In this document: piece by piece, positions 7,238-15,993 of the stretch
Layout of the letters: the number at the start of each line of letters is the position of its first letter
How positions within the stretch are numbered: position 1 is the first letter of the stretch
Source of the DNA: Rhodococcus sp. 14-2470-1b
Lineage (GTDB): Bacteria; Actinomycetota; Actinomycetes; Mycobacteriales; Mycobacteriaceae
Length of the DNA stretch: 45,489 bases
Direction: 5' to 3'
Assembly: GCF_002259415.1 (NCBI RefSeq)
Contig: NZ_NPFY01000044.1
Span: 1 to 45,489, forward strand
The notes under the pieces: generated by a model
The model's database searches: none
Told to the model about the DNA's origin: nothing
What the model saw: the letters and a program-made list of their open reading frames with translations, nothing else
Made by a program: the position numbers and the translations under genes

Positions 7238-8638
7238 TCAGGGTCGGCGGTCGGCGGCGTAGTTTGCCCATTGGCCGTTCGTCTTGAAGGTGTGTTTGGC
7301 GACGGTATGAGCGTTGAGCCCTAGGATTCCCGCGAGCACACTCGGCGGGAGCTCACGGGCTAGCTGTTCGGTGGCGGACAGTCGTAGCTTTCGGGGCTCG
7401 ATTCCGATGGCGCGCAGCCTGTTTCCTAGACTGGTTGCACTCAACGGTTTGCCTGCGTGGCCACCTGCGAAAAGCCATGTCGTAGGTAGTTGTTCCGCAG
7501 TTCCGGTGCGCCGCTTGAGGGGTAGTTTTCGGGCGATGGCTGCGAACGGATCTGGCAGGTCGAGGACGTCGGTGGGACCGAGTCGTAGACCTGTGGTTGT
7601 CGCGGTGGCGATCACGTCGGCGGTGGTGAGGCTGACGATTCGCCGTAGCGGCTGGGCGTAGAGGGCGACCAGCGCACCGGCCAGTCGATCTACCGGGTCG
7701 AGTGACTCGTCGTGGATAAGGCGCCGGCCGATCTGCCAGCGATCCTCGGCGTCGGTCGGTAGTTCTGCATGGGCTCGACGCTCTTTCGGGAGGGTAATCT
7801 CTTTCGGCAGGTGCCGTGTTCTTTGTGCCCAGGTCAAAAACGGGCGTATGTGCCATCGGGACGCACCGGGCTCCGCGAACCAGGCGTCTATGTCGGATTG
7901 CGCACAATGGTGCATCTCAGTTCCTCGTCGTTCGAGTGTGTTGAGGAACTGAATGACTTGGAGGATCTGGCAACGTGCGTTCTGTACGGCGGTGCCGATC
8001 GGTCGGTGCGATTCGAGTCCTCGCAAACGCGGCAGCACAGCCCAGTGCGTCCACTGACTAGCGAGCCTGCGGTGGCCCGTGTCGAGTCCATTGAGAAGGT
8101 GCGGGAGCGCCGTCTCGAGCCTCCGGAGGGTGCGGTGGACGTCAGGGTCGAGGATGCCCGTGGCGACGAGAAGTGATCGGAGATAGTCGACCGACTTGGG
8201 CCGGGGAAGCAGGTCGAGTGATCCGTGGGTAAGGGGAATGGTGCCGTCGTGGAGGCCGCCCAGTAGGTCCGTGTTGCGGCTCAGCCATCGCCGTGTGGTC
8301 TTCGGTTCGGCTTGCATGATGGCGTCACGGAGAGGTTCCAGGAGCCCGTCGGGGGTCGGCGGCAAGACGTTCTCGAGGTGGCAGCGAAGCGCGCATCGCG
8401 CGCACATTCGCTCGCCGTTCATGGCAATCAGGGGCTGACCGACGCTGGGGCATCGCGGGCAGCTTCGCTGCGCCTTCTCGCGGCACCATCGGCATAATGC
8501 GTTGTCGTCCAACAGCTTGTCGGATTTCGCGCAGCCGGTGCACGCGCCGCGATGCTGTCGGCGTCTCTTCCTGCAGCGGTCGCACACCTGGACGCGGTCT
8601 ACGGTTGAATTACACAGTACACAAACAGTATTGGTCAT
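7238..8638 (-). CDS. Second recombinase of the trio, zinc-finger N-terminus
   Basis: 466 residues. Residues 1-85 hold six CxxC-type pairs (CVLC, CDRC, CTGC, CRWC, CPRC, CARC), so several zinc ribbons. The C-terminal 250 residues look like a tyrosine-recombinase core: PLRRIVSLTTADV fits box I with its Arg, and LRLSATEQLARELPPSVLAG plus ILGLNAHTVAKHTF fits box II, but the H-x-x-R and GH motifs are not kept. It may be an accessory subunit, like TnpB of Tn554. The ATG at 8638 overlaps the HTH gene's stop (ATGA). It ends 43 bases from the element's left end. Confidence 0.7.
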   Translation of the reverse strand: MTNTVCVLCNSTVDRVQVCDRCRKRRRQHRGACTGCAKSDKLLDDNALCRWCREKAQRSCPRCPSVGQPLIAMNGERMCARCALRCHLENVLPPTPDGLLEPLRDAIMQAEPKTTRRWLSRNTDLLGGLHDGTIPLTHGSLDLLPRPKSVDYLRSLLVATGILDPDVHRTLRRLETALPHLLNGLDTGHRRLASQWTHWAVLPRLRGLESHRPIGTAVQNARCQILQVIQFLNTLERRGTEMHHCAQSDIDAWFAEPGASRWHIRPFLTWAQRTRHLPKEITLPKERRAHAELPTDAEDRWQIGRRLIHDESLDPVDRLAGALVALYAQPLRRIVSLTTADVIATATTTGLRLGPTDVLDLPDPFAAIARKLPLKRRTGTAEQLPTTWLFAGGHAGKPLSATSLGNRLRAIGIEPRKLRLSATEQLARELPPSVLAGILGLNAHTVAKHTFKTNGQWANYAADRRP

Positions 8639-8985
8639 TTCTTGCGTTTGATTTCCGCTCGCCGTGGTGTGCGCGTCTTCGCGTCGGATGGTGTTGCTGC
8701 GGTCTTGGGCCGATGGGTAGTTGTACCGGTCGCTCGCACCGTCGCCCGGTCGGCGACTGGTTCGATCAGATCGTTCGGTGTGCACGAGAGTATGTCGCAG
8801 AGCGCCGCGAGGGTACGCAGGCTGAGGCGTTCCGGCGTCCCAGTGACCAGGCGATACACCTGAGCTTCGGACAAACTGATCCCGCGCTCGGCAAGCAGCG
8901 GTCCCAAACCGGTCGTCGCGAATATTCCCCTCTCGGCCAACAGTCGGCGTAGGTGCCAGTCGTAGTTCAAGCGTGGCTGTTGCAT
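8635..8985 (-). CDS. Small XRE-type HTH protein of the trio
   Basis: 116 residues. Residues 1-70 form a Cro/C1-type helix-turn-helix: NYDWHLRRLLAERGIFATTG, then GISLSEAQVYRLVTGTPERL as the recognition part, then LAALCDILSCTPNDLIEP, a typical XRE ending. The tail is basic (AEIKRKK). The start at ATG 8985 has GGAGACAGGG upstream; it is 13 bases from the recombinase stop, and its own stop overlaps the next start. Likely a repressor of the trio or a DNA-bending helper (inference). Confidence 0.75.
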   Translation of the reverse strand: MQQPRLNYDWHLRRLLAERGIFATTGLGPLLAERGISLSEAQVYRLVTGTPERLSLRTLAALCDILSCTPNDLIEPVADRATVRATGTTTHRPKTAATPSDAKTRTPRRAEIKRKK

Positions 8986-8998
8986 CCCTGTCTCCGTC

Positions 8999-10111
8999 CT
9001 ACTCTGCGGTGAACGCTCGGTCCAATGCCCGTCGGAGGGCATTGTTCTTGTAGTCGGTGCCGACGCTGGTGTAGATCGCGGTGGTAGATCCCCAGGAGTG
9101 TCCGAGTTGTTGCTGAACAAACAGGTGGTCGAAACCGTCTTCGAGTAGGTGTGTCGCATACGAGTGCCGTAGGCAGCGCGGACCGAGATGCTTCTCCAGT
9201 CCGATTGCGTCCCGGTACTCGGCGAAACGGTGCGAAATCGACTCGGTGCCGACGCGTGCCCGACGTTCTGTCGGCCACATGGCGAGATGGTCGGTGTCGT
9301 ACAGGGGGCGAATCTCGGTGACCCACTCGGCGACGGCTTCGGCGGCCCACCCCATCGTGGTCAGCACCGTTCGGCGGCGCGGGGGCCCTCCATTGAGGGC
9401 TTTGCCGTAGCGAACCGACAATGCGCCATTGCGGCCGAACTCTTTGGCCGCGGAGTTCGCGGTCCAGTCCACGATGTCCAACATCGCTGCCTCGCGGCGA
9501 CGCAGCCCCCAGGCATAGATCACCTTGAACAACGTCGCGTCTCGGTAACTGGCAAGCCATCCCTTGCGGCCGGACAACCCAACCCGGTTCACCCGCTCAT
9601 CGCAGTAGTCGAAGAAGGCCTGTAACTCGTCCCTCGTCAGTGGCCGGTTTCCCGGTCGACCTTCGTACTCCCCGCGGTGGACGACGGTGTTCCATTCATG
9701 GAAAACCTGCACCGGGTGAACGCGAAAGTATCGCTGACACACTTCGTCCCACCGATATCGGACATCGGTGATGTAGGCGCAGAACAGCGACGCGGCCATC
9801 TGGTAGAGCCGCACAGTCGAGTGGGCGACCCCCGAATCGACAAGATGTGCGGTCCACTCCTCGACGTCCATCGACGACCAGTTCCAGGGGTAATCGTTCG
9901 TGAATGCGACCAGCCTCCGCACGATCTGCGTCCGCCGCTCGATCGTCAAGTTTGCGAGCATCCGCGCACGTTGCTGCGTCTCCCATCCGTCGATCATTCC
10001 TTCCAGGACCGTTTCCTCCGGAACCAGTAATACGACGCCGTCACTGAGGAAGCGGTCGGCGGAACCTTTGGCATCGGACGCGGGCTTTTTGGCAACAGGG
10101 TCGACCGGCAC
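8999..10111 (-). CDS. Tyrosine recombinase (catalytic member of the trio)
   Basis: 370 residues. The N-terminal core-binding domain has the SAM-like helices (MLANLTIERRTQIVRRLVAF). The catalytic domain is complete: Arg in YAWGLRRREAAMLDI, Lys in the VRYGKALNG hairpin, H-x-x-R region as CLRHSYATHLL, and HxxxTxxxY-like LGHSWGSTTAIYTSV. Phage-integrase superfamily, cutting and joining DNA through the Tyr. Followed by the HTH and second recombinase genes in one operon. Residues 1-35 are less conserved, and the start at ATG 10111 is the first available. Confidence 0.9.
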   Translation of the reverse strand: MPVDPVAKKPASDAKGSADRFLSDGVVLLVPEETVLEGMIDGWETQQRARMLANLTIERRTQIVRRLVAFTNDYPWNWSSMDVEEWTAHLVDSGVAHSTVRLYQMAASLFCAYITDVRYRWDEVCQRYFRVHPVQVFHEWNTVVHRGEYEGRPGNRPLTRDELQAFFDYCDERVNRVGLSGRKGWLASYRDATLFKVIYAWGLRRREAAMLDIVDWTANSAAKEFGRNGALSVRYGKALNGGPPRRRTVLTTMGWAAEAVAEWVTEIRPLYDTDHLAMWPTERRARVGTESISHRFAEYRDAIGLEKHLGPRCLRHSYATHLLEDGFDHLFVQQQLGHSWGSTTAIYTSVGTDYKNNALRRALDRAFTAE

Positions 10112-10283
10112 TGGATGAATGTAACAGTCATTCGATGCATGTTCACGCGATGCTCTTCAGCTGCTGCCGACACCATCGACGAGCCCGCGGCCGCCCCGGA
10201 AATCGACGCAGTTGCAATAGCGGTGACATGGATGCCCCCTTTTCAACAGTACGGGGAGGGGGTATGGTCCGAATCGTCGCTAG

Positions 10284-10300
10284 ATACCCCCTGGGGGTAT
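10284..10300. promoter_or_regulatory. CsoR/CstR-type operator in front of the copZ-like gene
   Basis: Perfect palindrome ATACCCCC-T-GGGGGTAT, the classical site of CsoR-family repressors, 24 bases before the start at 10324. A second G-run box (GGGAGGGGGTATGG) lies just upstream. Confidence 0.85.
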
Positions 10301-10323
10301 CACTCAAGATGAAGGAGTACCTC

Positions 10324-10554
10324 ATGATCACCACGAATTACCGAGTCACCGGCATGACCTGCGGACACTGCGAGACGTCGGTCCGGGAAGAAGTCGGTGC
10401 TGTGGCCGGGGTCGACACGGTCGAAGCATCGGCGTCGGCGGGGACGCTGACGGTGACAAGCGCCGATGAGCCCGACCACGCCCAGGTCGTCGCCGCCGTT
10501 CGCGATGCCGGATACACAGCCGAACCGCAACCCGCAGATTCACGCACCGCGTAG
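10324..10554 (+). CDS. copZ: Copper chaperone, heavy-metal-associated domain
   Basis: 76 residues with the ferredoxin-like HMA fold. VTGMTCGHCETSVREEV carries the MxCxxC copper site (M-T-C-G-H-C), and AVRDAGYTAE is the usual C-terminal strand. It binds Cu(I) in the cytoplasm and hands it to an ATPase. ATG 10324 has AAGGAG upstream; a CsoR-type operator lies in its promoter. The CopB ATPase gene starts 33 bases downstream on the same strand, so they form one operon. Confidence 0.9.
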   Translation: MITTNYRVTGMTCGHCETSVREEVGAVAGVDTVEASASAGTLTVTSADEPDHAQVVAAVRDAGYTAEPQPADSRTA

Positions 10555-10587
10555 CCGCTGAACTCGGTGGAGAGAAGGATTCGCACG

Positions 10588-12756
10588 ATGAACAACCACA
10601 CACATGCCGATGTCGGCGTGGCCGAGACAGCGGGCACACAGTCGGGCCACGACCCGTCTGGACACAGCGCAGCCCACACCGGACACGGCGAGCAGACTGA
10701 ACACGAAGGCCATACCGGGCACGGTGGCCATGCCGGGCACGGTGATCACGTCGGTATGTTCCGTCGCTTGTTCTGGATCATGCTGGTCCTCGCCGTCCCG
10801 GTGATCGTTGCCTCGAACATGTTCGCGATGCTCCTCGGATACTCGCTGCCCGACGCAGCGTGGATCGCGTGGGTCTCCCCGGTACTGGGCACCGTGATGT
10901 ATGTCTGGGGCGGTTCCCCGTTCCTCACCGGCGCAGTCAGCGAAATCCGTTCCCGCGCACCAGGAATGATGCTGCTCATCGCCCTCGCTATTACCGTCGC
11001 ATTCGTCGCGTCGATGGGAGCGAGCCTCGGCCTGCTCGATCATCAGCTCGACTTCTGGTGGGAACTTGCCCTGCTGATCGTGATCATGTTGCTCGGGCAC
11101 TGGATCGAAATGCGATCCCTCGCGCAGACCACCTCCGCCCTGGATTCGTTGGCAGCACTGCTCCCGGACACCGCCGAACGCGTCGACGGCGACGACGTAG
11201 TGCAGGTGTCCCCGGCCGAGCTGCAGCTCGGTGATCTCGTCGTCGTCCGCCCCGGCGGCCGCGTACCCGCGGACGGCACCATCGTCTCCGGATCGGCGAG
11301 CATGGACGAGTCCATGATCACCGGCGAATCACGCACCGTCCGTCGCAGCGACGGCGACCAGGTCGTCGCCGGCACTGTCGCCACCGACTCCGGCCTGCGC
11401 ATCCAGGTCACCGCAGTAGGGGAGGACACCGCCCTCGCCGGCATCGGCCGCCTGGTCGCCGACGCCCAGAACTCGACCTCGCGCGCTCAGCGCATCGCCG
11501 ACACCGCCGCCGGCTGGCTGTTCTGGTTCGCTCTCGGATCCGCGATCATCACCGCCGCCGTGTGGACGCTATTCGGGATGCCCGACGACGCCGTCATCCG
11601 CACCATCACCGTGCTGGTCATCGCCTGCCCGCACGCACTCGGACTCGCGATCCCGCTGGTGGTCTCCATCGCCACCGAACGCGCCGCCCGCGGCGGCGTT
11701 CTGGTCAAGGACCGGCTCGCACTCGAAACCATGCGCACAGTGGACACCGTGCTCTTCGACAAGACCGGGACCCTCACCAAGGGGGAACCCACCGTCACCG
11801 CAATCGAGGTGACGAACGGGCGCACCGCCGACAATGTCCTCGCTTTGGCTGCTGCCGCAGAAGCCGACTCAGAGCACCCACTCGCACGCGCCATCATCGG
11901 TGCCGCACGATCACGGAACCTGACCGTCCCGGCGGCCATTGACTTCCAGTCGTCCCCCGCTGTCGGGGTCTCTGCGAATGTCGACGGTACCCGCGTACAG
12001 GTCGGCGGGCCCGCGCTGCTCGAGCAGGAACACGGATCCGAACTCGCCGTCGCCGACCGGTGGCGCGGTGACGGGGCGATCATCCTGCACGTCCTCGCCG
12101 ACGGTGGCGTGATCGGTGCACTCGCGCTCGCCGACGAGATCCGGCCCGAATCACGCACCGCGATCGACGCGCTCCACGCCCGCGGAATCGCGGTGGTGAT
12201 GATCACCGGTGATGCCGATGCCGTCGCGAAGTCCGTCGCCACCGAACTCGGTGTGGACCGCTACTTCGCCGGGGTGAAACCGGAAGACAAGTCCCACACC
12301 GTCGCTGCACTCCAAAGCGAAGGACGCACGGTGGCGATGGTAGGCGACGGAGTCAACGACGCCCCAGCGCTCGCGCAAGCTGATGTCGGTATCGCGATCG
12401 GGGCCGGCACCGACGTCGCTATCGCATCGGCCGGAGTGATCCTCGCCAGCGACGACCCGAGGTCGGTGTTGTCGGTGATCGAACTCTCGCGCGCCTCGTA
12501 CCGGAAGATGAAGCAAAACCTCTGGTGGGCAGCGGGATACAACCTCATCTCAGTCCCACTCGCGGCGGGAGTGCTCGCGCCGGTCGGGTTCGTGCTGCCG
12601 ATGTCGATCGGCGCGATCCTGATGTCGTTGTCGACGATCATCGTCGCCGCGAACGCGCAGCTGCTTCGGCGACTCGACCTCGCGCCCGACGCCATCACCG
12701 GAGCGGTGAACGAGGGAAGTTCCAATCCTCCGTCGCAGCGCGAACCGGCACTGTGA
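10588..12756 (+). CDS. copB: Copper-exporting P-type ATPase, CopB type, copy 1
   Basis: 722 residues. Residues 1-56 form a His/Gly-rich metal-binding tail (repeated HTGHG-like units). Then the P1B pattern: TGES in the actuator domain near residue 245, CPH in the transport helix near 347, phosphorylation site DKTG at 391, and GDGVND at 586. CPH marks the CopB (P1B-3) branch, which exports Cu ions through the inner membrane. It starts at ATG 10588 after AGAAGG; a GTG 21 bases earlier is possible. Followed by a strong terminator. A second, 5'-shortened copy lies at 36890. Confidence 0.95.
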   Translation: MNNHTHADVGVAETAGTQSGHDPSGHSAAHTGHGEQTEHEGHTGHGGHAGHGDHVGMFRRLFWIMLVLAVPVIVASNMFAMLLGYSLPDAAWIAWVSPVLGTVMYVWGGSPFLTGAVSEIRSRAPGMMLLIALAITVAFVASMGASLGLLDHQLDFWWELALLIVIMLLGHWIEMRSLAQTTSALDSLAALLPDTAERVDGDDVVQVSPAELQLGDLVVVRPGGRVPADGTIVSGSASMDESMITGESRTVRRSDGDQVVAGTVATDSGLRIQVTAVGEDTALAGIGRLVADAQNSTSRAQRIADTAAGWLFWFALGSAIITAAVWTLFGMPDDAVIRTITVLVIACPHALGLAIPLVVSIATERAARGGVLVKDRLALETMRTVDTVLFDKTGTLTKGEPTVTAIEVTNGRTADNVLALAAAAEADSEHPLARAIIGAARSRNLTVPAAIDFQSSPAVGVSANVDGTRVQVGGPALLEQEHGSELAVADRWRGDGAIILHVLADGGVIGALALADEIRPESRTAIDALHARGIAVVMITGDADAVAKSVATELGVDRYFAGVKPEDKSHTVAALQSEGRTVAMVGDGVNDAPALAQADVGIAIGAGTDVAIASAGVILASDDPRSVLSVIELSRASYRKMKQNLWWAAGYNLISVPLAAGVLAPVGFVLPMSIGAILMSLSTIIVAANAQLLRRLDLAPDAITGAVNEGSSNPPSQREPAL

Positions 12757-12803
12757 GAGCTGATCTCGTACCGGGAACGCAGCCCTGACGACTGCGAAAC
12801 GCT

Positions 12804-12842
12804 GATGGCCGCATCCTCTCCGCCGGAGAGGATGCGGCCATC
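12804..12842. terminator. Long perfect hairpin between copB and DUF305 gene
   Basis: Arms GATGGCCGCATCCTCTCC and GGAGAGGATGCGGCCATC, 18 pairs, 3-base loop. Shared bidirectional terminator of two converging genes. The same hairpin recurs at 38924. Confidence 0.9.
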
Positions 12843-12862
12843 GTTGTGTATAGCGGGCCAGG

Positions 12863-13489
12863 TCAGCCGAGCAGCCGCTGCATGGTCTCGATTTCCTGCT
12901 GCTGAGTGGCGACGATGGCGCGTGCCATCTCCAGGGCGTCAGGATTGGAACCGTCCGCGATTTCGGTGTTCGCCATCTCGATGGCACCGGTGTGGTGGGC
13001 GATCATCATCGTCAACCACTGGCGGTCGAATTCCGGTCCCGACGCTGCCATCAACGCGTCCATGTCCTGAGCGGTCATCATGCCGCTGCCGGAGCTGTGG
13101 TCCATCCCGCCCATGTCGCCCATGTCCATGTCGGGCATGGGCTGGCCCCACTCGGTGAGCCAGGTGGTCATCTGGTCCATCTCGGGCTGTTGCGCGGATG
13201 CGATCGCCGAGGCCAGTGATAGCATGTCCGGGTTGTCGGTGCGGCCGTTCGCCATGTCGGCCATCTCGACTGCTTGTGCGTGGTGCGGATACATCATCTG
13301 CGCGAACATCACGTCGGCATCGTTGAACTCTGCGGACGCGCTTGCTTGGGCCGAGGACATCGGTGCGGAGGACATCGAGCCCATGGAATGCCCGTCCATC
13401 GACGAATCGGTCGAGTCGTTGCTACAGCCGACGACGAGGAACGCGCTGGCGGCGGCAGCAGCGAGTGAAGCCATGACTTTGGTACGCAT
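12863..13489 (-). CDS. DUF305 lipoprotein, copy 1
   Basis: 208 residues. MRTKVMASLAAAAASAFLVVGC is a lipoprotein signal with Cys22 as the lipid site. A Met/His-rich stretch follows (SMDGHSMGSMSS), then the DUF305 domain, which has two ferritin-like halves: MFAQMMYPHHAQAVEMAD and DRQWLTMMIAHHTGAIEMAN. His and Met residues suggest copper binding at the cell surface. DUF305 genes often sit beside copper ATPases. ATG 13489 has GGAGA upstream. It converges on copB at a shared hairpin and lies downstream of the DUF6153 gene on the same strand, so they probably form an operon. Confidence 0.9.
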   Translation of the reverse strand: MRTKVMASLAAAAASAFLVVGCSNDSTDSSMDGHSMGSMSSAPMSSAQASASAEFNDADVMFAQMMYPHHAQAVEMADMANGRTDNPDMLSLASAIASAQQPEMDQMTTWLTEWGQPMPDMDMGDMGGMDHSSGSGMMTAQDMDALMAASGPEFDRQWLTMMIAHHTGAIEMANTEIADGSNPDALEMARAIVATQQQEIETMQRLLG

Positions 13490-13574
13490 GTGGAATCTCC
13501 TTGCAAGAGTGGACAATCAGGGGTGTGTGACGTGTTTCGGTCCGCCGGTCGACGCGCGTCTACCGGGCTCCCTG

Positions 13575-13994
13575 TCACACTCGCAAGGTCACCGATCTGT
13601 CCAACTCCCACAAGGTCCACGGCGGTGCGCGCTCCAGGGTGGAGTCTGTGCGCCCGCCGATCCCGTCCACCGCTGTCGGCGACTGGCCTATCTCGGTGCT
13701 CATCGTCGGGACGGACAACGCAGCCCACGACACCGGAGTCCCCACACAGGGATGCATCATCTGATGCGCCGACGGACAATCGTGTTCCCCGAACATCACC
13801 GAAGCCGAGCTACTGCCCGGGGCTCTCGACGCCATCGCGGCATGACCACCACTCATCGACTCCGACATCTGGCCAGCCATCGACGATGCCGGTGTCACAG
13901 AATGCATCAACAACACCCCGAACACCGTCACTGCAATCAACAATCCGATCGCCGAGGCTGTGCCCCGTCGAGAGCGCCGAATCGTCGAGTTCAT
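13575..13994 (-). CDS. DUF6153 membrane-anchored copper-linked protein, copy 1
   Basis: 139 residues. One N-terminal membrane segment (IGLLIAVTVFGVLLMHSVTP) after a basic start, then a Met/Ser/His-rich part, the motif GEHDCPSAHQMMHPCVGT with two Cys and three His, and the ending ERAPPWTLWELDRSVTLRV. The ending and layout match DUF6153, often found in actinobacterial copper loci; its function is unknown. A CsoR-type operator lies 22 bases upstream of the start, so control by copper is likely. Confidence 0.8.
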   Translation of the reverse strand: MNSTIRRSRRGTASAIGLLIAVTVFGVLLMHSVTPASSMAGQMSESMSGGHAAMASRAPGSSSASVMFGEHDCPSAHQMMHPCVGTPVSWAALSVPTMSTEIGQSPTAVDGIGGRTDSTLERAPPWTLWELDRSVTLRV

Positions 13995-14015
13995 GCTCTC
14001 GACGGTAACAGGGCA

Positions 14016-14030
14016 TACCCCCTAGGGGTA
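14016..14030. promoter_or_regulatory. CsoR/CstR-type operator upstream of DUF6153 gene
   Basis: TACCCCCTAGGGGTA, nearly symmetric, 22 bases upstream of the minus-strand start at 13994 and after the MFS stop at 14047. Confidence 0.8.
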
Positions 14031-14046
14031 GCCGTCGGTGCATCGT

Positions 14047-15324
14047 TCAGCTGGCCAGTCGGACGTCAGCTCTCGGTCGTGCGAACCAGTGAACCAACAT
14101 CCCGCTCGCGATACTGAGTGTCGCGAGCGTCGGCATCGCGATCACGATCGCCCTGTCGAGCCCCCAGAAGGTTGCGAGCGCGCCGATCCCAACCGCAGTG
14201 AGACCCTGCGACAGGTACGCCACTAAGTACATCAACGACAGTGTCGCGGCCCGCGTCTCGGCCTCGGAGGCTGCGACGACCATCCCGAGCCCGCCGTAGA
14301 ACATCAGGCCGTACCCCACCCCACTGATGACCGCAGCGAGCAGGAAGACCGTGAGCAAGTCCACGTGCGATGCGGCGACGAGGGTGACAGACCCGGCGGC
14401 GGAAAGCACCGAACCGGCCAAAGATGCGGACGTCGGCGAACCGCGCCGGGCAAGGATGGACGCGGGAACGATGGCAACAGCCCAACACGCAAGTGCACAC
14501 GCGGCGACGAAAGCGTCGACGGTACCGACGAGATCCCTCACGATCTGCGCACCGAGCCCGATGAACACCGCGCCCATCATGAAGGCCACGGTGAGGGAAG
14601 CAACACCGATGGCGAACTGCATTCGATTCCTCGCGGGTGCTCGCACCCGACTGGGCCGCCATCGAACATTGCTGCGCGTGGCCTCCTCGGGGAGGAACCA
14701 CGCCAGCGGCAGCAGAGCAATCGTCACGCCGAGCAAGATGGCGAACGGGAACGTCGTGGGCAAGGCGGAGTACTGCACGAGCGCACCGCCGACAACGAGC
14801 GCGAGTGCGGTACCGCTGGCCGTCGCCGCAGTATTGACGGAAGTGGACAGTGCCGCGGTGCGGCGCGGTGCGAACTCGACAAGTGCGGCGCTGGCCGCAC
14901 TCATCGCCAGCCCGACCCCGAGTCCTTGAAGAGTGCGGCCGATGAAGATCGGGACGAGACCGCTTGTGACCACGAACAGCGCAGTGCCGACGGCGACCAT
15001 GCCGACGCCGGCAAGCAGTACGCGGCGTCGCCCGATCGAGTCCGAGAGAGACCCACACGCGACGAGAGCGAGAACCAGCGCTACCGGATAGGTAGCGAAC
15101 AACGCGGTCGTGACGACCTCACCCACTCGCCACCGATCCGCTAAGAGCGGATAGACCATCGAGGGCGCGCCGCTCGCCCACAACGACACAACCAGGACGC
15201 CCGCCGCCGTCGACAACGCCACAGGTAACGGCAAGGTCTTGCGTGAACGAGGGCGACGGTTCACCGATCTACGCCGACCGAACCGAAGGTGTGCCTTCGC
15301 CCGAGCGGAAGGTGGTGCGCCCAA
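14047..15324 (-). CDS. MFS transporter
   Basis: 425 residues, about 12 membrane helices. LSDSIGRRRVLLAGV is the loop 2-3 signature (D-x-x-G-R-R) of the superfamily, and IFIGRTLQGLGVGL fits helix 4-5. The N-terminus is basic. Start taken at TTG 15324, only 3 bases after the TetR stop, so it is co-transcribed with the regulator; a later start is possible. Proton-driven efflux of an unknown compound is likely. Confidence 0.85.
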   Translation of the reverse strand: MGAPPSARAKAHLRFGRRRSVNRRPRSRKTLPLPVALSTAAGVLVVSLWASGAPSMVYPLLADRWRVGEVVTTALFATYPVALVLALVACGSLSDSIGRRRVLLAGVGMVAVGTALFVVTSGLVPIFIGRTLQGLGVGLAMSAASAALVEFAPRRTAALSTSVNTAATASGTALALVVGGALVQYSALPTTFPFAILLGVTIALLPLAWFLPEEATRSNVRWRPSRVRAPARNRMQFAIGVASLTVAFMMGAVFIGLGAQIVRDLVGTVDAFVAACALACWAVAIVPASILARRGSPTSASLAGSVLSAAGSVTLVAASHVDLLTVFLLAAVISGVGYGLMFYGGLGMVVAASEAETRAATLSLMYLVAYLSQGLTAVGIGALATFWGLDRAIVIAMPTLATLSIASGMLVHWFARPRADVRLAS

Positions 15325-15327
15325 GCC

Positions 15328-15912
15328 TCAATGGGTGTCGAGTAGAGCAAGGACGGTCCTCACGATCAAATCGGGTGCGTCCATCGAATCCAGTCGCCCT
15401 GCTGCTATCTCGGCTCCGGCACCGTGAAGGACCTGATGGAGCACGGCGACTTGCCACGAGGTGGGCATGTCACGTGAAAACAGTCCCGCACTGCGTCCGC
15501 GTTCGATCAACGATTCGACCCGGCTCGCGGGGCCGTCGTGAAGCTCGCGGATACGCGCTGGGGGAAGTTCTTCCTCGGCGGCGGCAATGACCGATCGTGA
15601 CCGGTCCACCAGCTCCCAGCTGCTGTGAATGAGCCGGGACAACGCTTCTCGGGGATCCCCACCCAGATCGACCGCAGCCAACGTCTGCTCACCGCGATCG
15701 ATCACACGCGCCACCACGGCATCGATGAGCGCTGGGCGAGAGGCAAAGTGACCGTAGAGCGTCACCCGCCCGAGACCGGCTTCCCGTGCGATATCGCCCA
15801 TCGTGGCGTTCTGCCGCCGAGACAGGCAGACGATCGCGGCATCGAGAATCCGCTCGACGTTGCGTACCGCGTCGGCTCGTTTACCGACGACCTGCGACGT
15901 ATCGGTCGCCAT
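15328..15912 (-). CDS. TetR-family repressor
   Basis: 194 residues. Residues 15-60 hold the TetR DNA-binding domain (ILDAAIVCLSRRQNATMGDI, then AREAGLGRVTLYGHFASRPA). The C-terminal helices form the ligand pocket. Divergent from the MFS gene at 15994 across an 81-base promoter region with inverted repeats, and directly upstream of the other MFS gene, so it probably represses both. Confidence 0.9.
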   Translation of the reverse strand: MATDTSQVVGKRADAVRNVERILDAAIVCLSRRQNATMGDIAREAGLGRVTLYGHFASRPALIDAVVARVIDRGEQTLAAVDLGGDPREALSRLIHSSWELVDRSRSVIAAAEEELPPARIRELHDGPASRVESLIERGRSAGLFSRDMPTSWQVAVLHQVLHGAGAEIAAGRLDSMDAPDLIVRTVLALLDTH

Positions 15913-15933
15913 GAACCCTCACTTCCCGAACAC

Positions 15934-15985
15934 GTTTGTATGAGTTACGGTACCAGTGTCCAACTCAAACAACTATGTACAACTT
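15934..15985. promoter_or_regulatory. TetR operator candidate in a divergent promoter
   Basis: GTTTGTATGAGTT and AACTCAAACAAC form an imperfect inverted repeat; TTGTA and TACAA repeat again at the outer side. The patch is AT-rich and lies between divergent starts (15912 and 15994). Confidence 0.55.
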
Positions 15986-15993
15986 AGGGGGCC

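Noticed and set aside
6539..7287. Overlapping Arg/Ser-rich frames in leader copies 2, 3 and 4
   Set aside because: They look conserved between copies only because the DNA is repeated; composition is not protein-like and both strands are open.
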